Shown in pieces: positions 29,331-37,581 of a stretch of DNA of 64,000 bases (positions are counted from its first letter, which is position 1; every line of letters begins with the position of its first letter). The DNA comes from Streptomyces sp. RPA4-2. GTDB taxonomy: Bacteria; Actinomycetota; Actinomycetes; Streptomycetales; Streptomycetaceae. A program made the position numbers and the translations under genes. The DNA is taken from positions 4,464,001-4,528,000 of the forward strand of contig NZ_CP050975.2 in NCBI RefSeq assembly GCF_012273515.2, read 5' to 3'. Under the pieces are notes generated by a model, which made no database searches, was not told where the DNA came from, and worked only from the letters and a program-made list of their open reading frames with translations.

Positions 29331-30839
29331 TCAGTCGCGTTTGCAGATGCGGTCGAGCAGGTTGGCCGTGGCCCGCTGGACACGGGTGTCGACGTGGCCC
29401 GGCCGGTCCAGGGCCGGGGACCAGGCGAACGTCCCGGACGCGAAGACCAGCGCGCCGGAGGGGGCCCGGTAGAGGGAGGTCTCCTGGTGGCGGACGGCGC
29501 CCTCGCTGTCCCGGTACGGGGAGTGGGCGAGGAGGATGCGGCCGTGGTGCTCCGGCAGCGGGGCCCGGGGGAAGTAGCGGTCGGCCTCGCCCGCGACCAT
29601 GCCCTCGAGTTCGTCGCCCTCGTGCGCGCCGGTGGCGTCCCACAGCCAGTGGTCGGAGTTGCGCACGACCAGGGGGTGGGGGTCGGGGACCCGGCCCGCG
29701 TACTGGATGCCGATGAGCTGCTGCTCGGGCCGGTCGATCTCCCGCCACAGCGACGGCTTTCCGGGGCCCCTGCGTTTGCGGCAGGTCAGCAGGCGGTCCG
29801 CGACACCGGACGGTGAGGGGCCCAACTCCACCTGCCAGTACATGGTGTTGGCGGAGAGGAAGACCAGCGAGGTGCCGTGTGCGCTGGCGAGTTCCGCGGT
29901 GCGGCGCATGGCCGGAGACCAGTACTCGTCGTGGCCCGGGAAGACCAGGCCGCGGTATCGGGTGGGGTCGACGCGGCCGGCGTGCAGGTCGCGGGCGTCG
30001 GCGTAGGCGAGGTCGTAGCCGTAGCGCTCGGCCCAGCGGATGAAGTCGTAGGCGTGACCGACGTGCAGGGGGAGACCCGCGCCGGCGTACGGGCGGTCGA
30101 AGGAGACCGTCGTCGCCGCGTCCGCCTCGCCGAGGAGCCGGCCGCCCTCGTCCCACGCGTGATAGAGGCTGGCGCCCGTACGGCCGTCCTCCGGGTAGAG
30201 GTTGTACGCCTGCCAGGTGACGTCCGGGAGCAGGAGCAGCAGGTCGGCGGGGTGGTTGTCGCGGACCGTGAAGGGGACGTGGGAGCGGTAGCCGTCGGCG
30301 GTGGTCAGTACGGCCACGTACGCGCCGATGTTCCAGTAGCTCGGGATCTGCAGGCGCCAGGACAGCCACCAGTGGTGGCAGGAAACGGTTCTGTCGGCGG
30401 TGAGCGGCGGGGGCTGGACGATCCCGGAGAGACGGGGGCTGGTGGTGATCTTGCTGGCGCCGTCGCCTCCGTAGTGCCCGATGCGGTAGATGTCGACGCT
30501 GAATTCCTGGGGCGGGTCGACGGTGACGTGGAAGTCGATGGCCTCACCCGGGGCGGCCGCGCCGTTGGAGGCGAAGCCCTTGATCTGGCGGTGCACGTCG
30601 TCCGCGGAGCGGGGACCCCCGATCCTGGGCTGCGGAATGGCACCCTTCACCGGCTTCGAGGCGTCCCGCAGGAGGGTGGCGCCCGGAGCGTGGTCGATGT
30701 ACCAGGGGACGACGTGCCCGGTGTCGTCGAAGTACTGCTCGTCGCCGCGGAGCCAGGGAACGGGTCCCTGTCCGAAGGGGTCCGTCACGGCGTGCGCGAG
30801 AGCTCCCGACTCCCAGCGGCGGATCTGCTCCGATCCCAT
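29331..30839 (-). CDS. N,N-dimethylformamidase large-subunit-like protein
   Basis: 502 residues from the ATG at 30839 (GGGAGGGGAG upstream). The N-terminal beta-sandwich part (VDIYRIGHYGGDG and TVSCHHWWLSWRLQIPSYW) is followed by a class-I-amidotransferase-like fold with LLLLPDVTWQAYN, YDLAYADARDLHAG and GHDEYWSPAMR. These blocks are typical of the DMFase beta-subunit-like family. Most family members are not tested enzymes, so substrate hydrolysis is unproven. Monocistronic. Confidence 0.8.
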   Translation of the reverse strand: MGSEQIRRWESGALAHAVTDPFGQGPVPWLRGDEQYFDDTGHVVPWYIDHAPGATLLRDASKPVKGAIPQPRIGGPRSADDVHRQIKGFASNGAAAPGEAIDFHVTVDPPQEFSVDIYRIGHYGGDGASKITTSPRLSGIVQPPPLTADRTVSCHHWWLSWRLQIPSYWNIGAYVAVLTTADGYRSHVPFTVRDNHPADLLLLLPDVTWQAYNLYPEDGRTGASLYHAWDEGGRLLGEADAATTVSFDRPYAGAGLPLHVGHAYDFIRWAERYGYDLAYADARDLHAGRVDPTRYRGLVFPGHDEYWSPAMRRTAELASAHGTSLVFLSANTMYWQVELGPSPSGVADRLLTCRKRRGPGKPSLWREIDRPEQQLIGIQYAGRVPDPHPLVVRNSDHWLWDATGAHEGDELEGMVAGEADRYFPRAPLPEHHGRILLAHSPYRDSEGAVRHQETSLYRAPSGALVFASGTFAWSPALDRPGHVDTRVQRATANLLDRICKRD

Positions 30840-31020
30840 GCCTGCTCCCCTCCCTCGGTGCCCCCGTCGGTTCTGTAAGTCCCTGTTCTGCGCGCGAGCC
30901 TCTGCCCTGCGCGCGATCGGTCCCAGCACATCACATTACGCACGCACTCCGTCACCGTTCGTCGCGAATTGACGTGAACGGAACGGGGGAATCCGGACCC
31001 GGGCGGGAGAATCCGGACCG

Positions 31021-31048
31021 GGGTGAGTGGGAAGGGTCCCACTCACCC
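31021..31048 (-). terminator. Terminator after the M48-like gene
   Basis: Perfect 11-bp stem GGGTGAGTGGG with a 6-nt loop, about 50 bp past the stop on the minus strand. Confidence 0.8.
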
Positions 31049-31096
31049 GGCGCCGGGCCCGGTACTCGGCTCGGCACCGGCGCGTCGCCGTCGTGC

Positions 31097-32974
31097 TCAG
31101 ACCAGCCGGACCGGCTTCTCCGGGCGGACCCCGAGGCGGCGGAGCCAGTCCCGGAGAGGAGCCGGGTCCCCGTCCTCGACCAGCGTCAGGACGCGCGGGC
31201 CGAGATCGGCGGCGCGCTCGCCGCCGACCAGGAGGGACGGTCCGTCGAGCCAGTCGAGCCCCGGCGCCGCGCCCGCGGTGTCCATCGCGGCGCAGCAGAC
31301 CATCGCGGTGACGTGGTCCGCCAGCAGCTCGCGTCCGGTGCGCGGCGGCTGGAGCGGGAAGAGCGGCAGCATCCCGTCCTCCCAGAACGCCAGGTCGGGA
31401 CCCGGCTGCTCCGCGCCGCCACTCGGTACGGAGACCGGCACCGAGGCCTCGTCCCGGGCCAGCTCCGCGCTGAGCCCGGCCGCGAGCGCCGCCGTCCGTT
31501 CGCTGCCGAGGCCGAGACCGCCGTCGTCCTCGTCGGCGCCCATCCGCTCGTACGCTCCGCGCCGCTTGGCGACGAAGGGGACGGAATCCGGCTCCGGGGC
31601 CGTCCCGGAGGCGGCGCGTGTACCGCCGCCCGCGTCAGCGCCGGCGCCGGTGTCTGCGTCTGCGCCGGTTTCGGCTTCGGTCGGTGGCGCGGTCAGATGG
31701 TCCAGGACGCGAGCCAGTGTCGGGCCGCCACGGTCGGGCACCGTCGGGTCCGGGGAGTGCCGGACGCCCAGCGCGTCCAGGACCCGGTGCAGGCGGGCCG
31801 CGTCGGCCCGCCAGGTCCGGTCGACGACCTCGTCCGGATACTCCTGCCAGTCCACCGGAGCCCAGTCGGGCCCGGTCTCCGCGGGCCCGCCGTGGAAGAG
31901 CCGGGCGGCGAGCAGCGAGGCCGCCTCGTCCACCGTGCCGGGCTCTTCGAGCAGGTCGCAGGCGGGGCGCTCGCCGAGGCGTGAGGTGAAGCCCTCGGCC
32001 AGCCGGTCGCGGCGGGAGAGCTCGGTGAGGGCCGCGACGACCCCCACGTCCAGCCGGGACGGCCAGCGGCCCATCCGCCAGGCGGGCAGCGCGACGCGGT
32101 TCAGCAGCCGGTCCCAGCCCGCGTAGGCCAGGCCCACCTGTTCCTGGGCGACGATCCGCAGGCCGTAGTCCACAGCCTGTGCGCGCTCGGCCGCGGCGGC
32201 CGCCACTCCCCGCTCCATCTCGGCCGCGTGCCCCCGGCAGCTGCGCAGCAGCAGGCGGGTCACCCAGCCGACACCGGCCAGCACCGTGCGGACCACCGGG
32301 CCGTGGGCGGGCGCCGAGGTCACGGCCACGGCCGCGTCCAGCCCCCGTACGAAACGGCGGGCGGCGGCTATGTCGGGGTGCGCGGAGGGACCCGTACCGG
32401 CGACGACCGGGGCGAGGACCGCGCGCAGCTCGCCGACGCGCATCCACCACAGGAAGGGCGAGCCGATGACGAGGACGGGAGCGGCGGAGGTCCGGCGGAC
32501 GTACGCCGAGGACCCTCGGACGCCCGTTATCTCGTCCCTGGCCTCGGTCGGCGGCGGACCGTGCGCGGGGTGGGTGCGGTCCTCCAGCCAGCTGTCGCAG
32601 TCCGGGGTGAGCGCTATCGCGGAGGGGGGCGGGACGTCGAGGCGGTCGGCCAGGTCCCGGACCATGCGGTACAGGTCGGGGGCGGACTCCTCCGCGATCG
32701 GGACCGTGGGGCTCACGGCGGGCCGGGCGCGGGCGACCACGAGCGCGATGCCCGCGGCCGCGAGGAGGACGAGGCAGGCGAGGACCGTCACGACCCAGCG
32801 TGTGACGGGCCAGGGCCCGCCGGTGAGGTGACCGGTCGAGCCGCCGACGAGCAGCACGACGGCGACAGCCGCGGGCAGCAGGGCTACGGCCAGCGCCCGG
32901 CTGCGGATCCGCAGCACGGCGAGAGCCCGGGAGCGCGCGGTCTGCGCGCCCACCTCCACACCCATACCGGTCAC
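31097..32974 (-). CDS. Membrane protein resembling an M48 peptidase without catalytic residues
   Basis: 625 residues. Two membrane helices at about residues 28-48 and 60-82 precede a domain laid out like M48 (Ste24/HtpX) peptidases: VPIAEESAPDLYRMVRDLADRL, PPPSAIALTPDC, VLVIGSPFLWWMRVGELRAVLAPVVAG. At the place where M48 enzymes carry HExxH, this protein reads APVVAG, so the zinc site is lost. The rest is Ala/Arg-rich, with an Asp/Ala/Gly repeat near residue 440. Probably a pseudoenzyme. It is divergent from nothing close by and lies upstream of purD. Confidence 0.65.
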   Translation of the reverse strand: MTGMGVEVGAQTARSRALAVLRIRSRALAVALLPAAVAVVLLVGGSTGHLTGGPWPVTRWVVTVLACLVLLAAAGIALVVARARPAVSPTVPIAEESAPDLYRMVRDLADRLDVPPPSAIALTPDCDSWLEDRTHPAHGPPPTEARDEITGVRGSSAYVRRTSAAPVLVIGSPFLWWMRVGELRAVLAPVVAGTGPSAHPDIAAARRFVRGLDAAVAVTSAPAHGPVVRTVLAGVGWVTRLLLRSCRGHAAEMERGVAAAAAERAQAVDYGLRIVAQEQVGLAYAGWDRLLNRVALPAWRMGRWPSRLDVGVVAALTELSRRDRLAEGFTSRLGERPACDLLEEPGTVDEAASLLAARLFHGGPAETGPDWAPVDWQEYPDEVVDRTWRADAARLHRVLDALGVRHSPDPTVPDRGGPTLARVLDHLTAPPTEAETGADADTGAGADAGGGTRAASGTAPEPDSVPFVAKRRGAYERMGADEDDGGLGLGSERTAALAAGLSAELARDEASVPVSVPSGGAEQPGPDLAFWEDGMLPLFPLQPPRTGRELLADHVTAMVCCAAMDTAGAAPGLDWLDGPSLLVGGERAADLGPRVLTLVEDGDPAPLRDWLRRLGVRPEKPVRLV

Positions 32975-33220
32975 GACCGGAGGTCACCCCCTACTGTCCG
33001 CTCGTACGGGGCTGTTCGACAGCCCGCGCCGGCGGATGCCCTGGCTTTGCTCACTCCCCCACTGTGGCACCCGCCACCGACATCGCAATGCCGGTGGGCC
33101 AAGTGCCGGAATGCTTTCGCCGCACCCTAGTTGGGGCCTCGGTCCCCGTCAGGCGGTTGGGGCATCGCTCACTCGATGGAATGGCTTTGGGGAAAGGTGG
33201 ATGACCGTGGGCAATGATCA
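32975..33220. other. Gene-free spacer before purD terminator
   Basis: About 245 bp holding the presumed promoter of the M48-like gene. I see no gene or clear motif. Confidence 0.4.
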
Positions 33221-33250
33221 GGCCCCGGATTCCGTACAGAATCCGGGGCC
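33221..33250 (-). terminator. Terminator of purD
   Basis: Perfect 12-bp stem GGCCCCGGATTC with a 6-nt loop, 25 bp past the purD stop. Confidence 0.9.
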
Positions 33251-33274
33251 CGGGGGCAGGTCGTGGACCGGGTC

Positions 33275-34552
33275 CTACGCCGTCGCCGCGGCTCCCGCCG
33301 AGGAGTCCGCCGCGGCCTTCGCGGCGATGTCCGTACGGTGCTGGGAGCCGTCGAGGCCGATCCGGGCGACCGCCGTGTACGCGCGGGCGCGCGCCTCGGT
33401 GAGGCCGGTGCCGGTCGCCGTGACGGACAGCACGCGGCCCCCGGCGCTCACGACCGCGTCACCGTCGTGCTTCGTCCCGGCGTGCAGGACGTACGCGTGC
33501 GGGGCGTCCTGGGCCGCCACCTCGTCGAGCCCGGTGATGCGATCGCCGGTGCGCGGGGTGTCCGGGTAGTTGTGCGAGGCCACGACCACGGTGACCGCCG
33601 CGTCGTCGCTCCAGCGCAGCGGCGGAAGGTCGATGAGGGTGCCCTCGGCGGCGGCGAGCAGGACGCCGGCCAGCGGGGTCTTCAGACGGGCGAGGACCAC
33701 CTGTGTCTCGGGGTCGCCGAATCGCGCGTTGAACTCGATCACCCGTACGCCGCGGCCGGTGATCGCCAGGCCCGCGTAGAGAAGCCCGGAGAACGGGGTG
33801 CCGCGGCGGCGCAGTTCGTCGACGGTGGGCTGGAGAACGGTCTCCATGACCTCCTCCACCAGCTTCGGGTCCGCCCACGGGAGGGGCGAGTACGCGCCCA
33901 TGCCGCCGGTGTTCGGGCCCTGGTCGCCGTCGAGCGCGCGCTTGAAGTCCTGGGCGGGCTGCAGCGGGACGACCGTCACGCCGTCGGTGATCGCGAAGAG
34001 GGAGACCTCGGGGCCGTCGAGGAACTCCTCGATGACGACGCGTTCGCAGGCGTTGGCGTGCTCCCGGGCCTTCGCGAGGTCGTCGGTCACCACGACGCCC
34101 TTGCCGGCCGCGAGGCCGTCGTCCTTCACCACGTAGGGGGCGCCGAAGGCGTCCAGCGCCTCTTCGACCTCTTCGGGGGCCGTGCAGACGTAGGAGCGGG
34201 CGGTCGGAACGCCCGCCCTGGCCATCACGTCCTTGGCGAAGGCCTTGGAGCCCTCCAGCTGCGCGGCCTCCTCGGAGGGGCCGAAGCAGGGGATGCCCGC
34301 GGCGCGCACGGCGTCGGCGACCCCGGCGACGAGCGGTGCCTCCGGGCCCACGACGACCAGCTCGGCACCGAGCTCCGTGGCCAGCGCGGCCACCGCGGCG
34401 CCGTCGAGCGCGTCGACCGCGCGCAGCTCGGCCACGTCCGCGATGCCTGCGTTCCCGGGGGCGCAGTGCAGGGCGGTGACGGCGGGATCGAGGGACAGGG
34501 AACGGCACAGGGCGTGTTCGCGGGCGCCGCCGCCGATGACAAGGACCTTCAC
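33275..34552 (-). CDS. purD: Phosphoribosylamine-glycine ligase (GAR synthetase)
   Basis: 425 residues. MKVLVIGGGAREHAL starts the N-domain. The ATP-grasp domain follows with GSKAFAKDVMARAGVPTA, VVKDDGLAAGKGV and EFNARFGDPETQ. It makes GAR from phosphoribosylamine and glycine, the second step of purine synthesis. Transcribed leftwards, about 205 bp after dnaX. Confidence 0.97.
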   Translation of the reverse strand: MKVLVIGGGAREHALCRSLSLDPAVTALHCAPGNAGIADVAELRAVDALDGAAVAALATELGAELVVVGPEAPLVAGVADAVRAAGIPCFGPSEEAAQLEGSKAFAKDVMARAGVPTARSYVCTAPEEVEEALDAFGAPYVVKDDGLAAGKGVVVTDDLAKAREHANACERVVIEEFLDGPEVSLFAITDGVTVVPLQPAQDFKRALDGDQGPNTGGMGAYSPLPWADPKLVEEVMETVLQPTVDELRRRGTPFSGLLYAGLAITGRGVRVIEFNARFGDPETQVVLARLKTPLAGVLLAAAEGTLIDLPPLRWSDDAAVTVVVASHNYPDTPRTGDRITGLDEVAAQDAPHAYVLHAGTKHDGDAVVSAGGRVLSVTATGTGLTEARARAYTAVARIGLDGSQHRTDIAAKAAADSSAGAAATA

Positions 34553-34640
34553 GGGGTCAGCCTAACCGCCGGGGGCGAGTGCCTTTGTGGGGGCTTCCGA
34601 AGCGGGGGGCCGGCGGAGTTGGTGGGATCCTCCAAGCCGC

Positions 34641-34736
34641 CTTGGAGTTCCGGTTCCTTGGAGTTCCGGTTCCTTGGAGTTCCGGTTCCTTCGGGTTCCG
34701 GTTCCTTCGGGTTCCGGTTCCTTCGGGTTCCGGTTC
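34641..34736. repeat. Six tandem 16-bp repeats between dnaX and purD
   Basis: Three copies of CTTGGAGTTCCGGTTC are followed by three of CTTCGGGTTCCGGTTC, joined without spacers. The two-base switch shows two sub-families that expanded separately. It lies in the 3' flank of dnaX and is not coding in any supported frame. Confidence 0.9.
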
Positions 34737-34757
34737 CTTGGGCGCCCGAGGCCCGGA

Positions 34758-37091
34758 CTACTCGTTCGAGAACTCCTCGACCACCGTCGCGCCCAGTTCG
34801 CGGACGATCAGGTCGTGGCCCGAGAGGGCGGACTCGTCGAGGTCGGGGTCGTCGTCCTCGGGAATGTCGTCCTCGGGGGCCACGGGGGCGGCGGCTCGGG
34901 GGCGGGCGGTCCGCCGGGTCTCGACGCGGGCGCGGACGGCCCCTGGCCCGTGGACGGCCCCTGCGACGCGGCGGGGCGCGAAGCCGGGGCCGCGACTGCG
35001 GGGCCGCGGGACGCGGTGCTGCTCCGCCGTATCCGGCACCGCCACCGCCGTACCCGCCACCGCCGCCGTATCCGCCGCCTGCGCCACCACCGCCGCCGAA
35101 CCCGGGGCCGGGTGCCGTCATCGGCGGCGGTGCCGAGCCGCCCGAGGTGTCGACGATCGCCTCGATCTTCCACTGGATGTTGAACTGCTCGGCCAGCGCC
35201 TGCTTGAGCACGTCCTCGCTGCCGCTGCTCGCGAAGTTGTCCCGCGCGCCCGCGTTGACGAAGCCGATCTGCAGCGTCGTGCCGTCGTACCCGGTCACCT
35301 GGGCGTTCTGGCTGAGCAGGATCCAGGTGAAGCGGCGGCGGTTCTTGACCGCCTCCAGGATGTTCGGCCACAGCACGCGCGGGTCGGGGCGGGCGCCTGC
35401 ATCGGTGCGGCGGCGGGCGCCGCCGGGGTGCCGGGGGTGGCGGGAGCCGAAGGCGTCCGGGGTGCCGCGGGCGCGGCCGGGGCCTGCCCGCCGCCCGCGG
35501 AAGCCGGCGTCGGCCAGCCGCCGGGCCGCCTGCCGCTGCCGGCGGCCGTCGCGGCGGGCCAGGCGCCGGGCGCGGGCTCCGACGGGGGAGCTGCCGCGGC
35601 GGCCGGAGCAGGCTCGCCCGCCTGGGCGGGGGCCGTAGGTGCGGGGGCCGGGGGCGCCGGGGACGCGGCGGCGGGTGCGGGTGCGGCCGGGGCGGGAGCC
35701 CCCACACCCTGCACCGGAGCACCAGCACCAGCACCAGCAGTGTCGTATCCCCCGTGCTCCTCGGCACCGGCGCCACCGGGACCCGGCGCCCGTACGGCGG
35801 CCCGGGCCGCGGCGGGTCCGCCGCCCGGCGGGACGCCGGGGCCACCGGGGGCCGGAGCCGCCGCGGCCGCTCCATGCACTTCGGGACCGGGCACGTATCC
35901 CATGGCGGGGGCGCCGCCACCGCCGGAGAAGTTCACGCCGCGCTCGATACGGTCCAGCCGGGCCATGAGGGCCCGCTCGTCCCCGTAGGCGGCGGGCAGG
36001 AGCACGCGCGCGCAGATGAGTTCGAGCTGGAGCCGCGGCGAGGTGGCGCCGCGCATCTCCGTCAGTCCTTCGTTGACGAGATCGGCGGCGCGGCTGAGCT
36101 CGGCGGCGCCGAAGACTCCGGCCTGGGCCTGCATGCGCTCCACCACATCGGACGGGGCGTCGATGAGTCCCTTCTCGGCGGCGTCGGGCACGGCCGCCAG
36201 GATCACCAGGTCGCGCAGGCGCTCCAGCAGGTCGGCGACGAACCGCCGCGGATCGTTGCCCCCTTCGATCACGCGGTCCACGACCTCGAAGGCCGCGGCG
36301 CCGTCCCCCGAGGCGAAGGCCTCGACGACCGAGTCGAGCAGCGACCCGTCCGTGTACCCCAGGAGCGAGGTGGCCATGGCGTATGTCACACCGGCGTCGG
36401 CCGCTCCCGCGAGGAGCTGGTCCATGACGGACATGGAGTCACGCACGGAGCCCGCGCCGGAGCGCACGACCAGCGGCAGCACGCCGTCCTCGATGGGGAT
36501 GCCCTCGCGCCCGCAGACCTCTCCGAGGTACTCGCGCAGGGTCCCCGGGGGTACCAGCCGGAACGGGTAGTGGTGCGTACGGGACCGGATCGTCCCGATG
36601 ACCTTCTCGGGTTCGGTGGTGGCGAAGATGAACTTGAGGTGCTCCGGCGGCTCCTCGACGACCTTCAGCAGCGCGTTGAATCCCGCCGACGTGACCATGT
36701 GGGCCTCGTCGATGATGTAGATCTTGTACCGACTGCTCGCCGGGCCGAAGAACGCCTTCTCTCGCAGGTCACGGGCGTCGTCGACGCCACCGTGCGAAGC
36801 GGCGTCGATCTCGATGACGTCGATGGATCCCGGGCCGTTGCGTGCGAGGTCCCGGCAGGACTGGCACTCCCCGCAGGGCGTCGGCGTGGGTCCCTGCTCG
36901 CAGTTGAGACACCTGGCCAGGATGCGCGCGCTGGTGGTCTTGCCGCACCCGCGCGGACCGCTGAACAGGTACGCGTGATTGACCCGGTTGTTCCGCAGCG
37001 CCTGCTGCAACGGGTCGGTGACATGCTCCTGCCCGATGACCTCGGCGAACGACTCCGGGCGATAGCGGCGGTACAGCGCGAGAGACGACAC
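34758..37091 (-). pseudogene. dnaX: DNA polymerase III gamma/tau subunit, frame broken at three places
   Basis: GTG start at 37091 (MSSLALYRRYRPESFAEV). The N-terminal AAA+ clamp-loader domain is intact: Walker A GPRGCGKTTSA, a four-Cys zinc module in CLNCEQ to CQSC, DEAH in IIDEAHMVT, sensor 1 ATTEPEKV. After the Pro/Ala linker the frame ends early at 35295. The expected tau C-domain (LWPNILEAVKNRRRFTWILL) continues in the next frame from about 35386, a Pro/Ala segment in a third frame from about 34990, and the acidic end (PEDDIPEDDDPDLDE, ending FSNE) back in the first frame from about 34880. Each step equals one missing base in a C/G run. Probably an intact essential gene with sequence errors. 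Confidence 0.85.
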
Positions 37092-37203
37092 ACATACGAG
37101 GTTATAGGCGCCCACTGACAACAAGGACCGCCCGCGATGACAGTGCGATGACGACGGACGGCGACGGGGACGGTTCGCCCTCACATCCCCGGCAGACGCA
37201 AGC

Positions 37204-37289
37204 GCCCCCCACGCACCCGCCAGAGCCAACCTACCCTTGCTGCCTTCCGGCCCTGGGGGAGTTCAGTCAGATAGCGCCACGTGAGGGGC
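37204..37289 (-). ncRNA. ffs: Signal recognition particle 4.5S RNA (scRNA)
   Basis: On the minus strand the universally conserved SRP domain IV is present: CCAGGGCCGGAAGGCAGCAA with the GGAA tetraloop, and then the asymmetric loop side AGGGTAGGTTGG. The flanks CCCCTCACG and CGTGGGGGG can pair to close the hairpin. It lies about 110 bp upstream of dnaX in the same direction, as in other Gram-positives. It binds Ffh for co-translational targeting to the membrane. Ends are approximate. Confidence 0.88.
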
Positions 37290-37364
37290 TGCGCTCACAG
37301 TACCCGATCCGGGCGGGGGGAACGAGTTCGCGAGCACTCCTCAACGTCTTGTATTGTTTGCCCC

Positions 37365-37449
37365 GGAGGATTCGCCTAGTGGCCTAGGGCGCACGCTTGG
37401 AAAGCGTGTTGGGGGCAACCCCTCACGAGTTCGAATCTCGTATCCTCCG
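37365..37449 (+). tRNA. tRNA-Ser (GGA), AICE integration target
   Basis: 85 bases with a long variable arm (TGTTGGGGGCAACCCCTC). Acceptor GGAGGAT pairs with ATCCTCC, and the anticodon loop TTGGAAA carries GGA. Bases from 37397 on (the anticodon and the whole 3' part) are repeated at 57278 and 61789. The gene stays whole because the element brings its own 3' half. Confidence 0.96.
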
Positions 37450-37510
37450 CCAGTGCCTCACCGGGCACGACTCGAAGGGCCCCACCGTTCGCGGTGGGGC
37501 CCTTCGACGT
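37397..37510 (+). repeat. attL: 3' half of tRNA-Ser plus its terminator
   Basis: 114 bp identical to 61789-61902. The first 87 bp are also identical to 57278-57364. It begins at TTGGAAAGCG in the anticodon loop, as is usual for AICE integrases that use tRNA genes. Confidence 0.95.
37472..37507 (+). terminator. Terminator of tRNA-Ser
   Basis: 16-bp perfect stem TCGAAGGGCCCCACCG with a TTCG loop, lying inside the duplicated att segment. Confidence 0.9.
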
Positions 37511-37524
37511 TGTCTCAGTCGTCG

Positions 37525-37543
37525 TTGTCCTGGTTTTTGTCCA
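37525..37543. promoter_or_regulatory. Candidate integrase arm-type site, left end
   Basis: TTGTCCTGGTTTTTGTCCA lies 14 bp inside the left att repeat. A copy with one change is at 57162-57180 near the right end, in the same orientation. Paired distal sites like these are typical arm sites of tyrosine recombinases; binding is inferred. Confidence 0.55.
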
Positions 37544-37581
37544 CAGCAGGCGGCCTCGGGGCCCGGACGACGGCTGGGGTA

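Noticed and set aside
34641..34736. CRISPR or integron repeats
   Set aside because: Contiguous 16-bp units without spacers or nearby cas or integrase genes.
34758..37091. Programmed ribosomal frameshift in dnaX as in E. coli
   Set aside because: No A-rich or X-XXY-YYZ slippery heptamer at the break, and three separate shifts would be needed; indels in C runs fit better.
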